Positions 1 through 8,541 are shown, counted from the stretch's first letter. The stretch is 37,326 nucleotides of DNA from Bacillus mobilis (GCF_001884045.1 NZ_MACF01000150.1:1-37326); one strand, 5' to 3'. Translations and numbers: made by a program. The notes: generated from the letters alone by a model not told the origin.

Positions 1-85
1 ATAATTATAACAAGTCGATTGCTTATGTTAATAAGGAATCAACTTTCTTATTATCTAATTTGCTGATTAACACCTCACCCAAAGA

Positions 86-667
86 TCATTTTACTAACGA
101 CACTATTATAGATACCGAATTATCTATAACAGAGCGTTCTGGACGTGATTTCATTAACACTGTTAATCCAATTAAGGACGTGACTAATGTTTGCGCTAAT
201 GCTTTAGCGTTCAAATCATTTTGTAGTTCTCCTGATTGAATTCCCTTCGTAATTAATTCTTGAAAAATAACTGTAAGATACATTTGATGTTCTCTAGTCA
301 GTACTTCAAATTTTTCATTATGAGGAGCAAGTTCAACCATTGTGTTAATACAAAAACAACCTTTACTAAACTCTTTTTTATATTCCTCTTCCACCATATT
401 TTCAAAAAACGTCCGAATAGCTTCTTTTACAGATTGTTCGTTTTGAAGTTTTGTTCGTATATTAGCCGCATGTAAATTTGTGTATCTCCTTAATGCCGCT
501 TCAAATAAACCCTCTTTATCACCAAAGGCTGAATATAAACTCGGCTTTTGTATTTCCATTTTAGCAGTTAAATCGCTTAATGAAGTAGCTGCGTATCCCT
601 TCTCCCAAAAAAGTTGCATAGCAGCATCTAAAGCTTTTTCTTCATCAAATTCACGTAGTCGTGCCAT
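86..667 (-). CDS. TetR/AcrR family transcriptional repressor
   Basis: This 193-residue protein has an N-terminal TetR helix-turn-helix (about residues 8-55, with the hallmark YAATSLSDLTAKM and KPSLYSAFGDKEGLF segments) and a variable C-terminal ligand-binding region. The ATG is preceded by AAAGGAGATGG, a good ribosome site. The gene is divergent from an MFS exporter at 892-2118. The shared intergenic region holds a 44-bp palindrome over the exporter's start site and a related TACC-N4-GGTA site at 723-734 upstream of this gene, so it probably represses both the exporter and itself. The inducing ligand is unknown. The family call is firm; the regulatory model is inferred from the operators. Confidence 0.93.
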   Translation of the reverse strand: MARLREFDEEKALDAAMQLFWEKGYAATSLSDLTAKMEIQKPSLYSAFGDKEGLFEAALRRYTNLHAANIRTKLQNEQSVKEAIRTFFENMVEEEYKKEFSKGCFCINTMVELAPHNEKFEVLTREHQMYLTVIFQELITKGIQSGELQNDLNAKALAQTLVTSLIGLTVLMKSRPERSVIDNSVSIIVSLVK

Positions 668-722
668 TTAAAACCATCTCCTTTCTACAACTGATTATTA
701 AAATTATACATCACTATTTATG

Positions 723-734
723 TACCAATCGGTA
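723..734. promoter_or_regulatory. Candidate second TetR operator (TACCAATCGGTA)
   Basis: This site shares the TACC-N4-GGTA core with the centre of the large palindrome at 828-871. It sits about 55 bases upstream of the repressor start, near where the -35 of the minus-strand promoter (TATAAT-like -10 around 700) would fall. That suits autoregulation. It is inferred from sequence similarity only. Confidence 0.5.
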
Positions 735-797
735 TATTATATATCGTATTAGATTATAAACGACATGTCAAAAAATCATAATTAACTCAAAATAAAC

Positions 798-827
798 TTG
801 ACATATATATTTATTCGAGATTATATT
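798..827 (+). promoter_or_regulatory. Sigma-A promoter of the MFS exporter
   Basis: A consensus TTGACA -35 (798-803) is followed after 17 bases by TTATAT (821-826), or after 18 by TATATT (822-827). Transcription would begin near 833, inside the palindrome that starts at 828, a classical layout for repression. Confidence 0.7.
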
Positions 828-871
828 TTACTTACAAATAACATACCGTTCGGTATGTTATTTGTAAGTAA
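828..871. promoter_or_regulatory. 44-bp perfect palindrome, TetR operator
   Basis: Two 21-base arms (828-848 and 851-871) are perfect reverse complements around a TT spacer. The core reads ATAACATACCG-TT-CGGTATGTTAT. It lies between the -10 and the ribosome site of the exporter. It is longer than typical TetR operators (about 16-30 bp) and could bind two repressor dimers. In RNA the same sequence would form a hairpin just before the ribosome site. Confidence 0.8.
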
Positions 872-891
872 TGCAAAAAGGAGCTGATTTT

Positions 892-2118
892 ATGAATAGT
901 AAAGAAAAAATGATGACCATTCGAAAACATACTCAGATACATTCACCTGTTCATGCAACGATGTCTCGCTATATGACTCTATTATTCGCAATAGCTTGCG
1001 GGATGGCTGTAGCAAATATATACTTCGCTCATCCACTACTTGATTCTTTATCAAATGAATTTAAGATTAGTCATTCAACTATCGGTATCGTAATTACTAT
1101 TACTCAAGTTTGTTATGCAATCGGATTACTTTTATTAGTTCCACTTGGTGACTTATTAAACCAAAAGAAAATAATAATTGTCCAAATGCTATTATCTGTT
1201 TTCGCTTTAATTATAATCGGATGCGCTTCCTCAAGCACCATACTTTTTATAGGTATTGCCTTAGTAGGAATTCTTGCAACTGTTACGCAAACACTCGTCG
1301 CATATGCATCAATTTTAGCTAAACCATCAGAACGTGGACGCATAGTAGGTTCCGTTACAAGTGGCGTTGTAATAGGTATTCTCCTTGCTCGTACATTTGC
1401 AGGCATATTAACGGATTTAGCTGGATGGCGGTCCGTTTATCTCACCTCTGCTATCCTTTTACTCTGCGTAACTTTTTTGTTACACCGAAATTTACCTACT
1501 CTTGAACATAACAAAGTGACAACTCTATCTTACCGAAAATTAATATACTCTGTTTTCTTATTATTTGTGGAAGAACGGCTCTTACGCATTCGCGGAATAT
1601 TAGCATTGCTTATTTTCACTTCATTCAGTATTTTATGGACTTCTTTAGTATTACCTCTAAGTGCTACACCACATAACCTTTCGCATACAGCTATTGGTGC
1701 GTTCGGTCTTGCTGGAGTGGCGGGTGCATTAGCTGCTACTAAAGCTGGACAATTAGCTGATAAAGGATTAGGACAAAGAACAACTGGCATCGCCTTATCA
1801 TTATTAATACTCTCATGGCTCCTAATTAAATCTATTAACCACTCTCTATTATTACTAGTTTTCGGCATTATCCTTCTAGATTTAGCCGTGCAAGCTGTAC
1901 ATGTCACCAATCAAAGTATGCTGTTCACAGTGCGTCCCGAAGTAAGAAGTCGACTCACTGCCAGTTACATGATTTTTTATTCTATCGGTAGTGCAACAGG
2001 TGCAATTCTTTCAACAAATACGTATGCAAAATATGGTTGGGATGGAGTATGCATATTAGGTCTATCTGTTAGTGCTTGTGCTCTTTTATTTTGGATAATA
2101 ACCTTACGGCGATCATAA
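892..2118 (+). CDS. MFS drug/metabolite exporter (DHA1-like)
   Basis: This major facilitator protein of 408 residues has about twelve membrane segments. Characteristic stretches include GMAVANIYFAHPLL in helix 1 and the PLGDLLNQKK loop (motif A-like) between helices 2 and 3. The start is placed at ATG 892 because AAAAGGAGC (876-883) is correctly spaced from it. An upstream in-frame ATG at 871 falls inside the operator and has no ribosome site. The gene is divergent from the TetR repressor at 86-667, so it is most likely a repressor-controlled efflux pump for a toxic compound or metabolite. The substrate cannot be told from sequence. Confidence 0.88.
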   Translation: MNSKEKMMTIRKHTQIHSPVHATMSRYMTLLFAIACGMAVANIYFAHPLLDSLSNEFKISHSTIGIVITITQVCYAIGLLLLVPLGDLLNQKKIIIVQMLLSVFALIIIGCASSSTILFIGIALVGILATVTQTLVAYASILAKPSERGRIVGSVTSGVVIGILLARTFAGILTDLAGWRSVYLTSAILLLCVTFLLHRNLPTLEHNKVTTLSYRKLIYSVFLLFVEERLLRIRGILALLIFTSFSILWTSLVLPLSATPHNLSHTAIGAFGLAGVAGALAATKAGQLADKGLGQRTTGIALSLLILSWLLIKSINHSLLLLVFGIILLDLAVQAVHVTNQSMLFTVRPEVRSRLTASYMIFYSIGSATGAILSTNTYAKYGWDGVCILGLSVSACALLFWIITLRRS

Positions 2119-2196
2119 CAGCTGAAAGAGGAATAATTCATTTATGGTTACGTATTTTGCTACAAGACTATAGAATAGCATGTACCTTTTAAAATA

Positions 2197-2233
2197 AATC
2201 AACTGCATTTTCATATTAAAAATGCAGTTGATT
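2197..2233. terminator. Bidirectional terminator hairpin
   Basis: A perfect 15-bp inverted repeat (AATCAACTGCATTTT at 2197-2211, complement at 2219-2233) lies between the convergent ends of the MFS gene and the minus-strand lipoprotein gene. Confidence 0.7.
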
Positions 2234-2299
2234 CCAAGCTTTTATGTATGCGGTTTATCATTTTATGATAATAGATCCTATACTCGCGAAATACATCTA

Positions 2300-2758
2300 T
2301 TACAAATTCCCTTTAACATTTTCGACGATCTCATTTATCGTATTTCGATCAAACTTATCACTAATTTCGTATGACTCACGATCTCCTACTAATTGTACGC
2401 CTACAATATCATTGCGATCCTTACCATATTGCACTTCAATAATGGATCCACGCTCTATTTGTTTCCAAACGAGACTTGCTTCATCTTTATTATCTAAAAT
2501 AATACAGTCCTCAATATTTTCATCAATTCCTATTAACTTGTTGTCATCTATAAATCCAATCTCGTATTGTTGACGTTCTTTCGCTTTGCTGCTTACTAAT
2601 ATACCTTTGCTACCATATGAATAATCCATATAGTCTTTTTTCTCAGATTGCACCGCTTTCGTCTCTTGTGCTTTAGTTTTTTCAGCATTCCCACAACCCA
2701 TAATTAAACTGACTGGCATCACCGTAATTAGTACCACTCTAGTAAATTTCTTTATCAT
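2300..2758 (-). CDS. Putative lipoprotein, unknown function
   Basis: The 152-residue product begins with a lipoprotein signal: positively charged MIKK, a hydrophobic run, then LIMGC as lipobox with the lipidated cysteine at about residue 22. The mature part is charged, soluble and about 130 residues long, and I do not recognise its family. GAGGAG lies about 10 bases before the ATG. It converges with the MFS gene and shares the hairpin at 2197-2233. It is probably attached to the outer face of the membrane; its function is unknown. Confidence 0.8.
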   Translation of the reverse strand: MIKKFTRVVLITVMPVSLIMGCGNAEKTKAQETKAVQSEKKDYMDYSYGSKGILVSSKAKERQQYEIGFIDDNKLIGIDENIEDCIILDNKDEASLVWKQIERGSIIEVQYGKDRNDIVGVQLVGDRESYEISDKFDRNTINEIVENVKGNL

Positions 2759-3104
2759 TTATAAGCAACTCCTCATACTTACATTTAAATTCCATTTATC
2801 CCCTTACCAAATAATAACATGATAATACCGAGAAGGAGCCAAAGATATCATCCCCTCATCCCAAAAATCTATGTAAAAAGCTATATCTCTGTATTTTCTT
2901 CCCGTTTACTTTCATATAATACCCTCACAATTATAAAAAGCTAGACTTTCAAAATAACTAACTGAGTTATCGATAAATTACAGAAAGTAGACATCCTACT
3001 CACTTAAGATTTAAAATTAAGAAGTATGATAGACATGATAAAAAACATAGGCTAGATACTTACAATTAAAATGGTCTTTATATTAAGAAAGGAAGTGCAC
3101 AGCA
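2759..3104. other. Intergenic region without a supported gene
   Basis: This 346-base stretch separates the divergent lipoprotein and AlkD-like genes. I see AT-rich promoter-like sequence and a short imperfect repeat (ATAACT-AACTG-AGTTAT near 2959), but no convincing reading frame, RNA gene or strong promoter pair. Confidence 0.5.
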
Positions 3105-3812
3105 ATGGATTTTAAAACAGTTATGCAAGAGCTTGAGGCCCTTGGTAAAGAAAGAACAAAAAAAATATACATATCTAATGGCGCACACGAGCCAGTTTTC
3201 GGCGTAGCCACAGGTGCGATGAAACCAATCGCTAAAAAAATTAAATTAAATCAAGAATTAGCTGAAGAACTTTATGCGACAGGTAACTACGATGCTATGT
3301 ACTTTGCAGGCATTATTGCGGATCCAAAAGCTATGAGTGAATCTGATTTTAATCGCTGGATGGATGGGGCGTATTTTTATATGCTATCTGATTATGTAGT
3401 AGCAGTAACTTTATCGGAGTCAGATATTGCACAAGATGTTGCTGATACATGGATTGCAAGTAGGGACGAGCTTAGAATGTCCGCTGGCTGGAGTTGCTAC
3501 TGTTGGCTTTTAGGAAATCGCAAAGACAACGAATTTGTCGAAAGCAAAATTGCCGCTATGCTTGAAATGGTAAAAAATACGATTCATGATTCGCCAGAAC
3601 GAACAAAATCCGCTATGAATAATTTCCTAAATACGGTAGCAATTTCATATGTACCACTCCACGAACAGGCAGTCGAAATCGCAAAAGAAGTTGGTATAGT
3701 TGAAATAAAACGCGAAAATAAAAAGAGCAGTTTGCTAGATGCTACAGAAAGTATTCAGAAAGAACTTGATAGAGGAAGACTTGGTTTCAAACGTAAGTAT
3801 GTTAGATGTTAA
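3105..3812 (+). CDS. DNA alkylation repair protein, AlkD-like HEAT-repeat family
   Basis: The 235-residue protein is all-helical in character and resembles the DNA alkylation repair (AlkD/AlkC-like HEAT repeat) family. Features include a conserved YMLSDYVVAV segment, W-rich helices (DTWIASRDELRMSAGWSCYCW), and a run of roughly 35-residue repeats. Its length matches family members (about 230-240). Such enzymes excise alkylated bases, but this branch differs clearly from the characterised AlkD, so glycosylase activity is not assured. AAAGGAAGTG precedes the ATG. The gene stands alone and ends in a perfect terminator hairpin at 3814-3860. Confidence 0.68.
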   Translation: MDFKTVMQELEALGKERTKKIYISNGAHEPVFGVATGAMKPIAKKIKLNQELAEELYATGNYDAMYFAGIIADPKAMSESDFNRWMDGAYFYMLSDYVVAVTLSESDIAQDVADTWIASRDELRMSAGWSCYCWLLGNRKDNEFVESKIAAMLEMVKNTIHDSPERTKSAMNNFLNTVAISYVPLHEQAVEIAKEVGIVEIKRENKKSSLLDATESIQKELDRGRLGFKRKYVRC

Positions 3813-3813
3813 A

Positions 3814-3860
3814 TGATCAAAAAGGTGTCAATCTAAGCAAGATTGACACCTTTTTGATCA
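3814..3860. terminator. Strong terminator, 21-bp perfect stem
   Basis: Arms 3814-3834 and 3840-3860 are perfect complements with a 5-base loop (AAGCA). The right arm carries TTTTT and the left AAAAA, so it can work on either strand. It follows the AlkD-like stop codon by two bases. Confidence 0.88.
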
Positions 3861-3910
3861 GAAAAACGAATGAGCTCCCCCTGGAAATTATTCATCCCCT
3901 CTTGTACACC

Positions 3911-4243
3911 TTATCCGTTAAACATTTCTTCATTCAATTTATAAACCCTATCTCTTTTCTCATCACTTTTGACAAAAATAAACTTTCCTTCTTTAACAAA
4001 ACCTTCTAATAGTAAGCATACTTCTCCATATGCTTTAGGCTTATTCGTTGTGAATCTTTCATCTGATATTTTTCCAGATCGTATTAATTGTTCGCATAGC
4101 TCAAGAGCACTTATTTCTTCAGAATCCACTAATTCCAGTATATCTTTTTGCAATGGCGATAAAGGTACTGGTATATCAGCTACCTCCACCTTTGCTGGTT
4201 TGTTTTCTTCTTCAAATAAATCTTCAAATGAAATTTGATTCAT
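3911..4243 (-). CDS. Conserved hypothetical, winged-helix-like small protein
   Basis: This 110-residue cytosolic protein has an acidic N-terminus (residues 1-25) followed by a compact helical region (LSPLQKDILELVDSEEIS, then LELCEQLIRSGKIS and YGEVCLLLEGFVKEGKFIFV). That pattern suits a small winged-helix fold and resembles Bacillus proteins annotated as DUF3895, although I am not certain of that assignment. AAGGGA lies upstream of the ATG. It is monocistronic, convergent with the AlkD-like gene. A DNA-binding role is possible but is inference only. Confidence 0.68.
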   Translation of the reverse strand: MNQISFEDLFEEENKPAKVEVADIPVPLSPLQKDILELVDSEEISALELCEQLIRSGKISDERFTTNKPKAYGEVCLLLEGFVKEGKFIFVKSDEKRDRVYKLNEEMFNG

Positions 4244-4648
4244 TACTTCTATTCCCTTCTAACGATTGATTTGTATAACATGAACTGAATCCTATAGCGT
4301 AGTTATTGTTATGTATTACTTACCTTTTTACATAAATCTCAAACTCATGTACATCGTTTCATATAGTATGTTTTCATTATACCAAATATACGTTCTGTCT
4401 TCTATCGTAGATTGAAAAAAGGCGTGTTTTATTGTTCACAAATAGCGAAAAGGAGTTTATATGCTTTTGTTGAATTGATTTATAAATAAGATGATTAAGT
4501 TTCATGCAGGTTAGAAAAATAGACATTTATTCCATAGAAATTTATGGTAAATATTCATTAATTACATGTTATAATCACGATGTAAACATTAAATTATATT
4601 AAATGTTTAGGTTATTCAATTCGTTTCATATAACAAGGGGGTTCACAA
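4244..4648. other. 405-base intergenic region upstream of the SLH gene
   Basis: No gene of useful size is present. Near 4449 an AAAAGGAG ribosome-type site is followed by an ATG (4461) and a stop five codons later. An extended -10 (TG-T-TATAAT, 4567-4575) probably starts the SLH transcript, leaving a 5' leader of about 65 bases. Confidence 0.5.
4567..4575 (+). promoter_or_regulatory. Extended -10 promoter of the SLH gene
   Basis: TG (4567-4568), one base, then a perfect TATAAT (4570-4575) form an extended -10. No good TTGACA is present at the right distance, as is usual for extended -10 promoters. Confidence 0.5.
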
Positions 4649-5749
4649 ATGGGCAGAAAAACAAGTAAAGTTAAAAAGTTTTTTGGCTTCGTACTAACCG
4701 CAGCACTAGCAACTACAACGATGGTAGGCACAGTAAATGCAGAAACAACTACGAAAACAAACGTTAATGAAAAAAACTATACGGTAGTTAGCAATAATGA
4801 CACTGTATTTACAGATGTACCAAAAGACCACTGGTCAAAAGTTGCTATTGATTACTTAGCGTCAGCAGGGATTTATAAGGGATATGGAAATGGAAAATTT
4901 GGTTTTGGAGACAATGTTACTAGAGGACAGGTAGCTTCTTTAGTCAATCGACATTTAGGTTTAAAAGCAGACGATAAACAGGGAAATATGTTTAGTGATA
5001 TTACAAATCATATGTTTGAAAAGGATATTAAAGCCATTGCGCAAGCTGGAATTATGGTAGGTAATGGCACAGGTACATTTCGTCCAGATGATGTATTAAC
5101 TCGGTATGAGATGGCAGAAGTATTACAAAAAGCATTTCATTTAGAATTAAAAGGACAAGGTAACTTTAAAGATGTACCAAAAGGTCATTGGGCCTATGAA
5201 TCTGTAAATGCAGTGCGTAGTAACCGTATAGCACAAGGTGACGAGTCAGGTATTTTTAATGGAAATATGATTGTGAAGCGTGAGCAGTATGCGCAATTTT
5301 TATATAATGCAATAGCAAAGAACAGATCTTATAATTTCAACATCAATTCAAAAGAAGAATTAAAACAAATGTTAACAACAGCTTTACAGAATGGGACGTT
5401 TGGTCCATTTACATTAAATACATTGCGTAAAGATATATCCGAAGTAAAAAAAGAATTTGGTGTACCTGATGTTTTGAAGCAAGCACCTTGTACAGAATGT
5501 GATGCACCTAATATAGCGGTATACGGAGATTATTATATTGATATGTACCCTTCGGACGCAAGATATATATGGGTGAAAATGGATATCCCTATCCACGAAT
5601 TAAAAGAATGGTTTGGTGAACCCGATTTAATCGGAGAAGATATGACTAGTGAAGGCTTTATATATAAACGAGGAAGCTATTCTCTTTATTTCAGCTTCTC
5701 TGATGGTTATATTCAACGCGCTGAAATATCTAAAACTGAAGATCGTTAA
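4649..5749 (+). CDS. S-layer homology (SLH) domain surface protein
   Basis: The 366-residue protein has a signal peptide (KVKKFFGFVLTAALATTT, cleaved after VNA near residue 31). Three SLH domains follow at about residues 55-110, 115-170 and 172-225, with the usual FTDVPKDHW, MFSDITNH and NFKDVPKGHW openings. These bind pyruvylated secondary cell-wall polymer, so the protein sits non-covalently on the wall. The C-terminal part (about 255-366) contains two FGxPD-type elements (EFGVPDVL, WFGEPDLIG) and resembles DUF4309-type domains of Bacillus. It carries a CTEC motif, unusual for a secreted Bacillus protein. AAGGGGG precedes the ATG. Single gene ended by the hairpin at 5776-5813. Confidence 0.9.
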   Translation: MGRKTSKVKKFFGFVLTAALATTTMVGTVNAETTTKTNVNEKNYTVVSNNDTVFTDVPKDHWSKVAIDYLASAGIYKGYGNGKFGFGDNVTRGQVASLVNRHLGLKADDKQGNMFSDITNHMFEKDIKAIAQAGIMVGNGTGTFRPDDVLTRYEMAEVLQKAFHLELKGQGNFKDVPKGHWAYESVNAVRSNRIAQGDESGIFNGNMIVKREQYAQFLYNAIAKNRSYNFNINSKEELKQMLTTALQNGTFGPFTLNTLRKDISEVKKEFGVPDVLKQAPCTECDAPNIAVYGDYYIDMYPSDARYIWVKMDIPIHELKEWFGEPDLIGEDMTSEGFIYKRGSYSLYFSFSDGYIQRAEISKTEDR

Positions 5750-5775
5750 TACGCTACAAGCCATATAAAGTATAA

Positions 5776-5813
5776 AAAATCCTTCAAGAACGCCCATATT
5801 CTTGAGGGATTTT
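5776..5813. terminator. Bidirectional terminator
   Basis: A 15-bp stem (5776-5790 with 5799-5813, one T-G wobble) is flanked by A and T runs. It serves the SLH gene and the convergent VOC gene. Confidence 0.82.
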
Positions 5814-5859
5814 ATTTTGTTCCTATCTAATAAAGCCCTCCAATTAAAGTTTCACTTTA

Positions 5860-6315
5860 TTATTCTTGGTGCTCAGCATCCCATTCACTTAAATAAGTAG
5901 CATATTCTAATTCATCTGGATCATCATATAACATAGAAATAAACTCTAATTTATTTCCATCACAATCTAGAAAATATACACTTGCAGCTGGCATCCATCT
6001 TTGAACAATTGGCTCTCGATTTCCTTTCCCTTGACTCCCTACTACCTCTATTCCACGCTTCTCTAACCACAATTTAGAAGTCTTTAAAAACTCTAAATCT
6101 ACACGAAAAGCGAAGTGTTTCGTCTCAAATTCTTCATTCGTATGTACTTCCCATAATCCGAGCATTTGATCTTTACTTTCTCCTACCCAAAAGAATGCAA
6201 CTCGTCTTTTCGAGTGTTTTTTTGCAACTGTTAAGCCTAACTTATTTTGATAGAAATCTATCGCATTCTCTAAATTTCTTACATGTAAATGAGTTTCATA
6301 TATGCTTTTTATCAT
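5860..6315 (-). CDS. VOC family protein (glyoxalase/bleomycin-resistance/dioxygenase fold)
   Basis: This 151-residue protein shows the paired beta-alpha-beta-beta-beta units of the vicinal oxygen chelate fold. The first half is THLHVRNLENAIDFYQNKLGL and the second ends SVYFLDCDGNKLEFIS. Likely metal ligands are the early His (H9 or H11), the His of KHFAF and the Glu of NKLEF. The family includes glyoxalases, thiol transferases for fosfomycin and ring-cleaving dioxygenases; the substrate is not predictable here. The ATG follows a run of six G's, a strong ribosome site. The gene is single, convergent with the SLH gene. Confidence 0.85.
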   Translation of the reverse strand: MIKSIYETHLHVRNLENAIDFYQNKLGLTVAKKHSKRRVAFFWVGESKDQMLGLWEVHTNEEFETKHFAFRVDLEFLKTSKLWLEKRGIEVVGSQGKGNREPIVQRWMPAASVYFLDCDGNKLEFISMLYDDPDELEYATYLSEWDAEHQE

Positions 6316-6631
6316 TATATATTCCCCCCTACATTCTGATTTTTAAAAAATTGTTTTATTTTTATCATACAAATTAATATATTTTTAAACATCCTACTTT
6401 TGTATAATCTTTCTTTTCTACAAAAGTATAGGTATCAGCTTTAACTAATGCCCCAACGCTGGAATTCAATACAATGAAACTAGTGAGCTTTTATGAAAAA
6501 TTGGCTCTCACCTACTTTTCTCCCATTAGAAGCTTTGCTGCCCACAAATAGCAGGATAAAAATCCTATTTACATTTATAAATTTTTATAATGTAATAAGA
6601 TTAACATCTTTTTAATAGAGGAGGAACCATT
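6316..6631. other. Intergenic region between divergent genes
   Basis: It contains a 9-bp inverted repeat (ACTTTTGTA 6396-6404 with TACAAAAGT 6419-6427) and TATAAT at 6586-6591, a probable -10 for the DUF4279 gene. No coding region is supported; a 25-codon frame from ATG 6474 lacks a ribosome site. Confidence 0.4.
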
Positions 6632-7060
6632 CTGGATAAAACCAAAGTTATGGCTTATTTTAGTGCAACGGGTGATATATTCCCCCTTGAAGCAATTACT
6701 GAAGCCCTAAGTATCGAGCCTACAAGAACTTATAAAAAAGGAGATGTTGTTGCAAGACGTGATAATCCGAATCTTGTATTCACCAAAACCCTATATAGAA
6801 AAGAGACGGATTGGACTTTAAGCACTGGATACCAAGAGTCCTACGATATAAATAATCAGTTGCATGTTATTCTAAAATCACTTGAAGAGAAAACAGAACA
6901 ATTAAAACAGCTTAAGAAGAAATATGATTTAGAATTTCTTTTTATGGTAGTGATTCAAGTGGAGAATAACGAATCACCCGCAATGTATTTACAAAAAGAG
7001 ATTATTAATTTTGCTAGTTCCATTCAAGCAGAAATTCATTTTGATCTATATATTTGTTAA
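6632..7060 (+). CDS. DUF4279 domain protein, probable CTG start
   Basis: The 142-residue product (from CTG) matches the DUF4279 pattern: an opening beta strand, ATGDIFPLEAITEALSIEPT with the family's 'IT..L.I.P' element, KKGDVV, an ETDWTLSTGY segment, and a closing hydrophobic beta/alpha part ending in DLYIC. Function is unknown; members often occur as small cytosolic or immunity-like proteins. The only strong ribosome site, GAGGAGGA (6618-6625), lies six bases before CTG 6632. The first in-frame ATG (6650) is about 25 bases away, too far. I therefore place the start at CTG. Confidence 0.8.
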   Translation: MDKTKVMAYFSATGDIFPLEAITEALSIEPTRTYKKGDVVARRDNPNLVFTKTLYRKETDWTLSTGYQESYDINNQLHVILKSLEEKTEQLKQLKKKYDLEFLFMVVIQVENNESPAMYLQKEIINFASSIQAEIHFDLYIC

Positions 7061-7066
7061 AAATAA

Positions 7067-7098
7067 AAACGCTATTGATATTGGAATCAACAGCGTTT
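7067..7098. terminator. Bidirectional terminator
   Basis: The 13-base arms 7067-7079 and 7086-7098 pair with one A/C mismatch and carry A/T runs. They lie just after the DUF4279 stop and downstream of the convergent NETI gene. Confidence 0.75.
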
Positions 7099-7160
7099 AT
7101 TATGTGACTATATGTTTTACCTTGCTTGTACCCAAAAGCAATTTCTTTTTATATAACTTC

Positions 7161-7361
7161 TTACTTCAATTTCCCCTCAAATACAATCTTTCTACCGCAC
7201 GGTTCAACTTCTGTTTTGCCGTTTTTCTTCACTTCATGAAAGATTGGCTCTTCCATGCGACGTGATGGTGCATAGCCTTCTTGTTCCATACGTGCTAAGC
7301 AGTCTGTAATTGTTTCATTTTCGAGTACTTCAAATTTCTTTTTATTAGGTTGTTTTGTCAT
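7161..7361 (-). CDS. NETI motif-containing small protein
   Basis: A 66-residue basic protein containing the family's name-giving NETI tetrapeptide within [18 protein letters not shown], followed by [16 protein letters not shown] proteins are small Bacillales proteins of unknown function, normally about 60 residues, so this copy is full length. Its start lies inside the 3' end of the MFS gene (17-base overlap). An AGGTTAGGG-type ribosome site suggests translation coupled to the upstream transporter. Confidence 0.82.
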   Translation of the reverse strand: MTKQPNKKKFEVLENETITDCLARMEQEGYAPSRRMEEPIFHEVKKNGKTEVEPCGRKIVFEGKLK

Positions 7362-8541
7362 GCCCTAACCTACTTTCTATTTTTCTTGATGCGAATTGAT
7401 TCTTCATGTAGACCATATATACCATTGCGAGAATTCCCATTATAATCATAACCGCAATAAAAAAGCTTGTATACTGTATTTTTTCTATAAATACGCCTCC
7501 TAATACAGGTCCCATAATACTTCCTAAACTAAAGGCGATTCCAGATAATATATTACCCGCTGGTAGTAAATGTCTCGGTAATAAATCTGTCATAAATCCA
7601 AGACCTAATGAGAAGCACGATCCAATGACCATACCAGCTAACAGCATACAGGCAAAGACGATCCAGTAATATTGATCAAATACTGCTGCGAGCAGGAAAA
7701 TACCCGTACTTACGCTGAACGTCCACGTTAAAATACGATCTCTTCCGTATTTATCACTTAATATCCCGAGTGGGATTTGTGTAATAATGCCCCCAACCGC
7801 AAACGCTGGTAATAAGAAGGATACATCTGAAACAGACCATCCTTTACGAAGCGCGTATACTGGTAAGTTACTATTTAACATTGCTTCCAGTACGCCGTAT
7901 GCAAGCGGTCCTAGTAACGCAATCCATCCTAATCCAACAACTTGTTTATAACGAGAAAATGATGATTCGCTCTTCACTTCTCTTTCATCTTGCGCTGGGA
8001 ATGCATTTTTCGTTGGCAGTAGTAAAAGCCAACCTATTAAGCAAAGTATAGTAGATATAATAAATGGTGTTGCAAGACCGTACTGCACAGTGCTTGCTAA
8101 ATACGGGCCAACGGCAAAACCAATTCCGAAGAATACACCGTATATCGACACTTGTCTACCAATTTTACTTGGGTCTGATGTTGTCGTAATCCATGTTTGT
8201 GTTCCGACATGAAGCATATGGTCTCCGACTCCAACTAGAAATCTAAGAATAAACCATACCCAAAATGAAAAAGTTTGGGTAAAAAAGAATAATGATATAA
8301 TAACGAGAAACCCACCAATAACGATAATTGGCTTCATTCCAAACTTTTGCATCGGCTTTTCAAGAAACGGTGAAATAGCTAATATCCCAATGTATAATGC
8401 TGTCGCATGAATACCGTTAATACTTGAACTAACCCCTTCTTGTTCAAAAATCATTGCAATGGCCGGTAATAGCATCCCTTGTGACAAACCTGAGATCGCT
8501 ACAATTCCAACCATAATCCAAAAAGTAAAACGCATCGACAT
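7345..8541 (-). CDS. MFS efflux transporter
   Basis: This 398-residue major facilitator protein has twelve predicted membrane segments. Features include a motif C-like region in the middle of the N-terminal half ([16 protein letters not shown]) and a motif A-like loop in the C-terminal half ([11 protein letters not shown]). That pattern fits drug:H+ antiporters of the DHA1 type. The ATG at 8541 follows GAAGGAGAGGGAAGAGG; a second ATG lies two codons on. It is transcribed with the overlapping NETI gene. The substrate is unknown. Confidence 0.87.
   Translation of the reverse strand: MSMRFTFWIMVGIVAISGLSQGMLLPAIAMIFEQEGVSSSINGIHATALYIGILAISPFLEKPMQKFGMKPIIVIGGFLVIISLFFFTQTFSFWVWFILRFLVGVGDHMLHVGTQTWITTTSDPSKIGRQVSIYGVFFGIGFAVGPYLASTVQYGLATPFIISTILCLIGWLLLLPTKNAFPAQDEREVKSESSFSRYKQVVGLGWIALLGPLAYGVLEAMLNSNLPVYALRKGWSVSDVSFLLPAFAVGGIITQIPLGILSDKYGRDRILTWTFSVSTGIFLLAAVFDQYYWIVFACMLLAGMVIGSCFSLGLGFMTDLLPRHLLPAGNILSGIAFSLGSIMGPVLGGVFIEKIQYTSFFIAVMIIMGILAMVYMVYMKNQFASRKIESRLGHDKTT

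Noticed and set aside
2244-2573. 109-codon plus-strand frame opposite the lipoprotein gene
   Set aside because: Antisense shadow of the lipoprotein, which has a clear lipobox and ribosome site.
6474-6548. Short frame starting MKLVSFYEK before the DUF4279 gene
   Set aside because: No ribosome site and no similarity to known signalling peptides that I can recognise.
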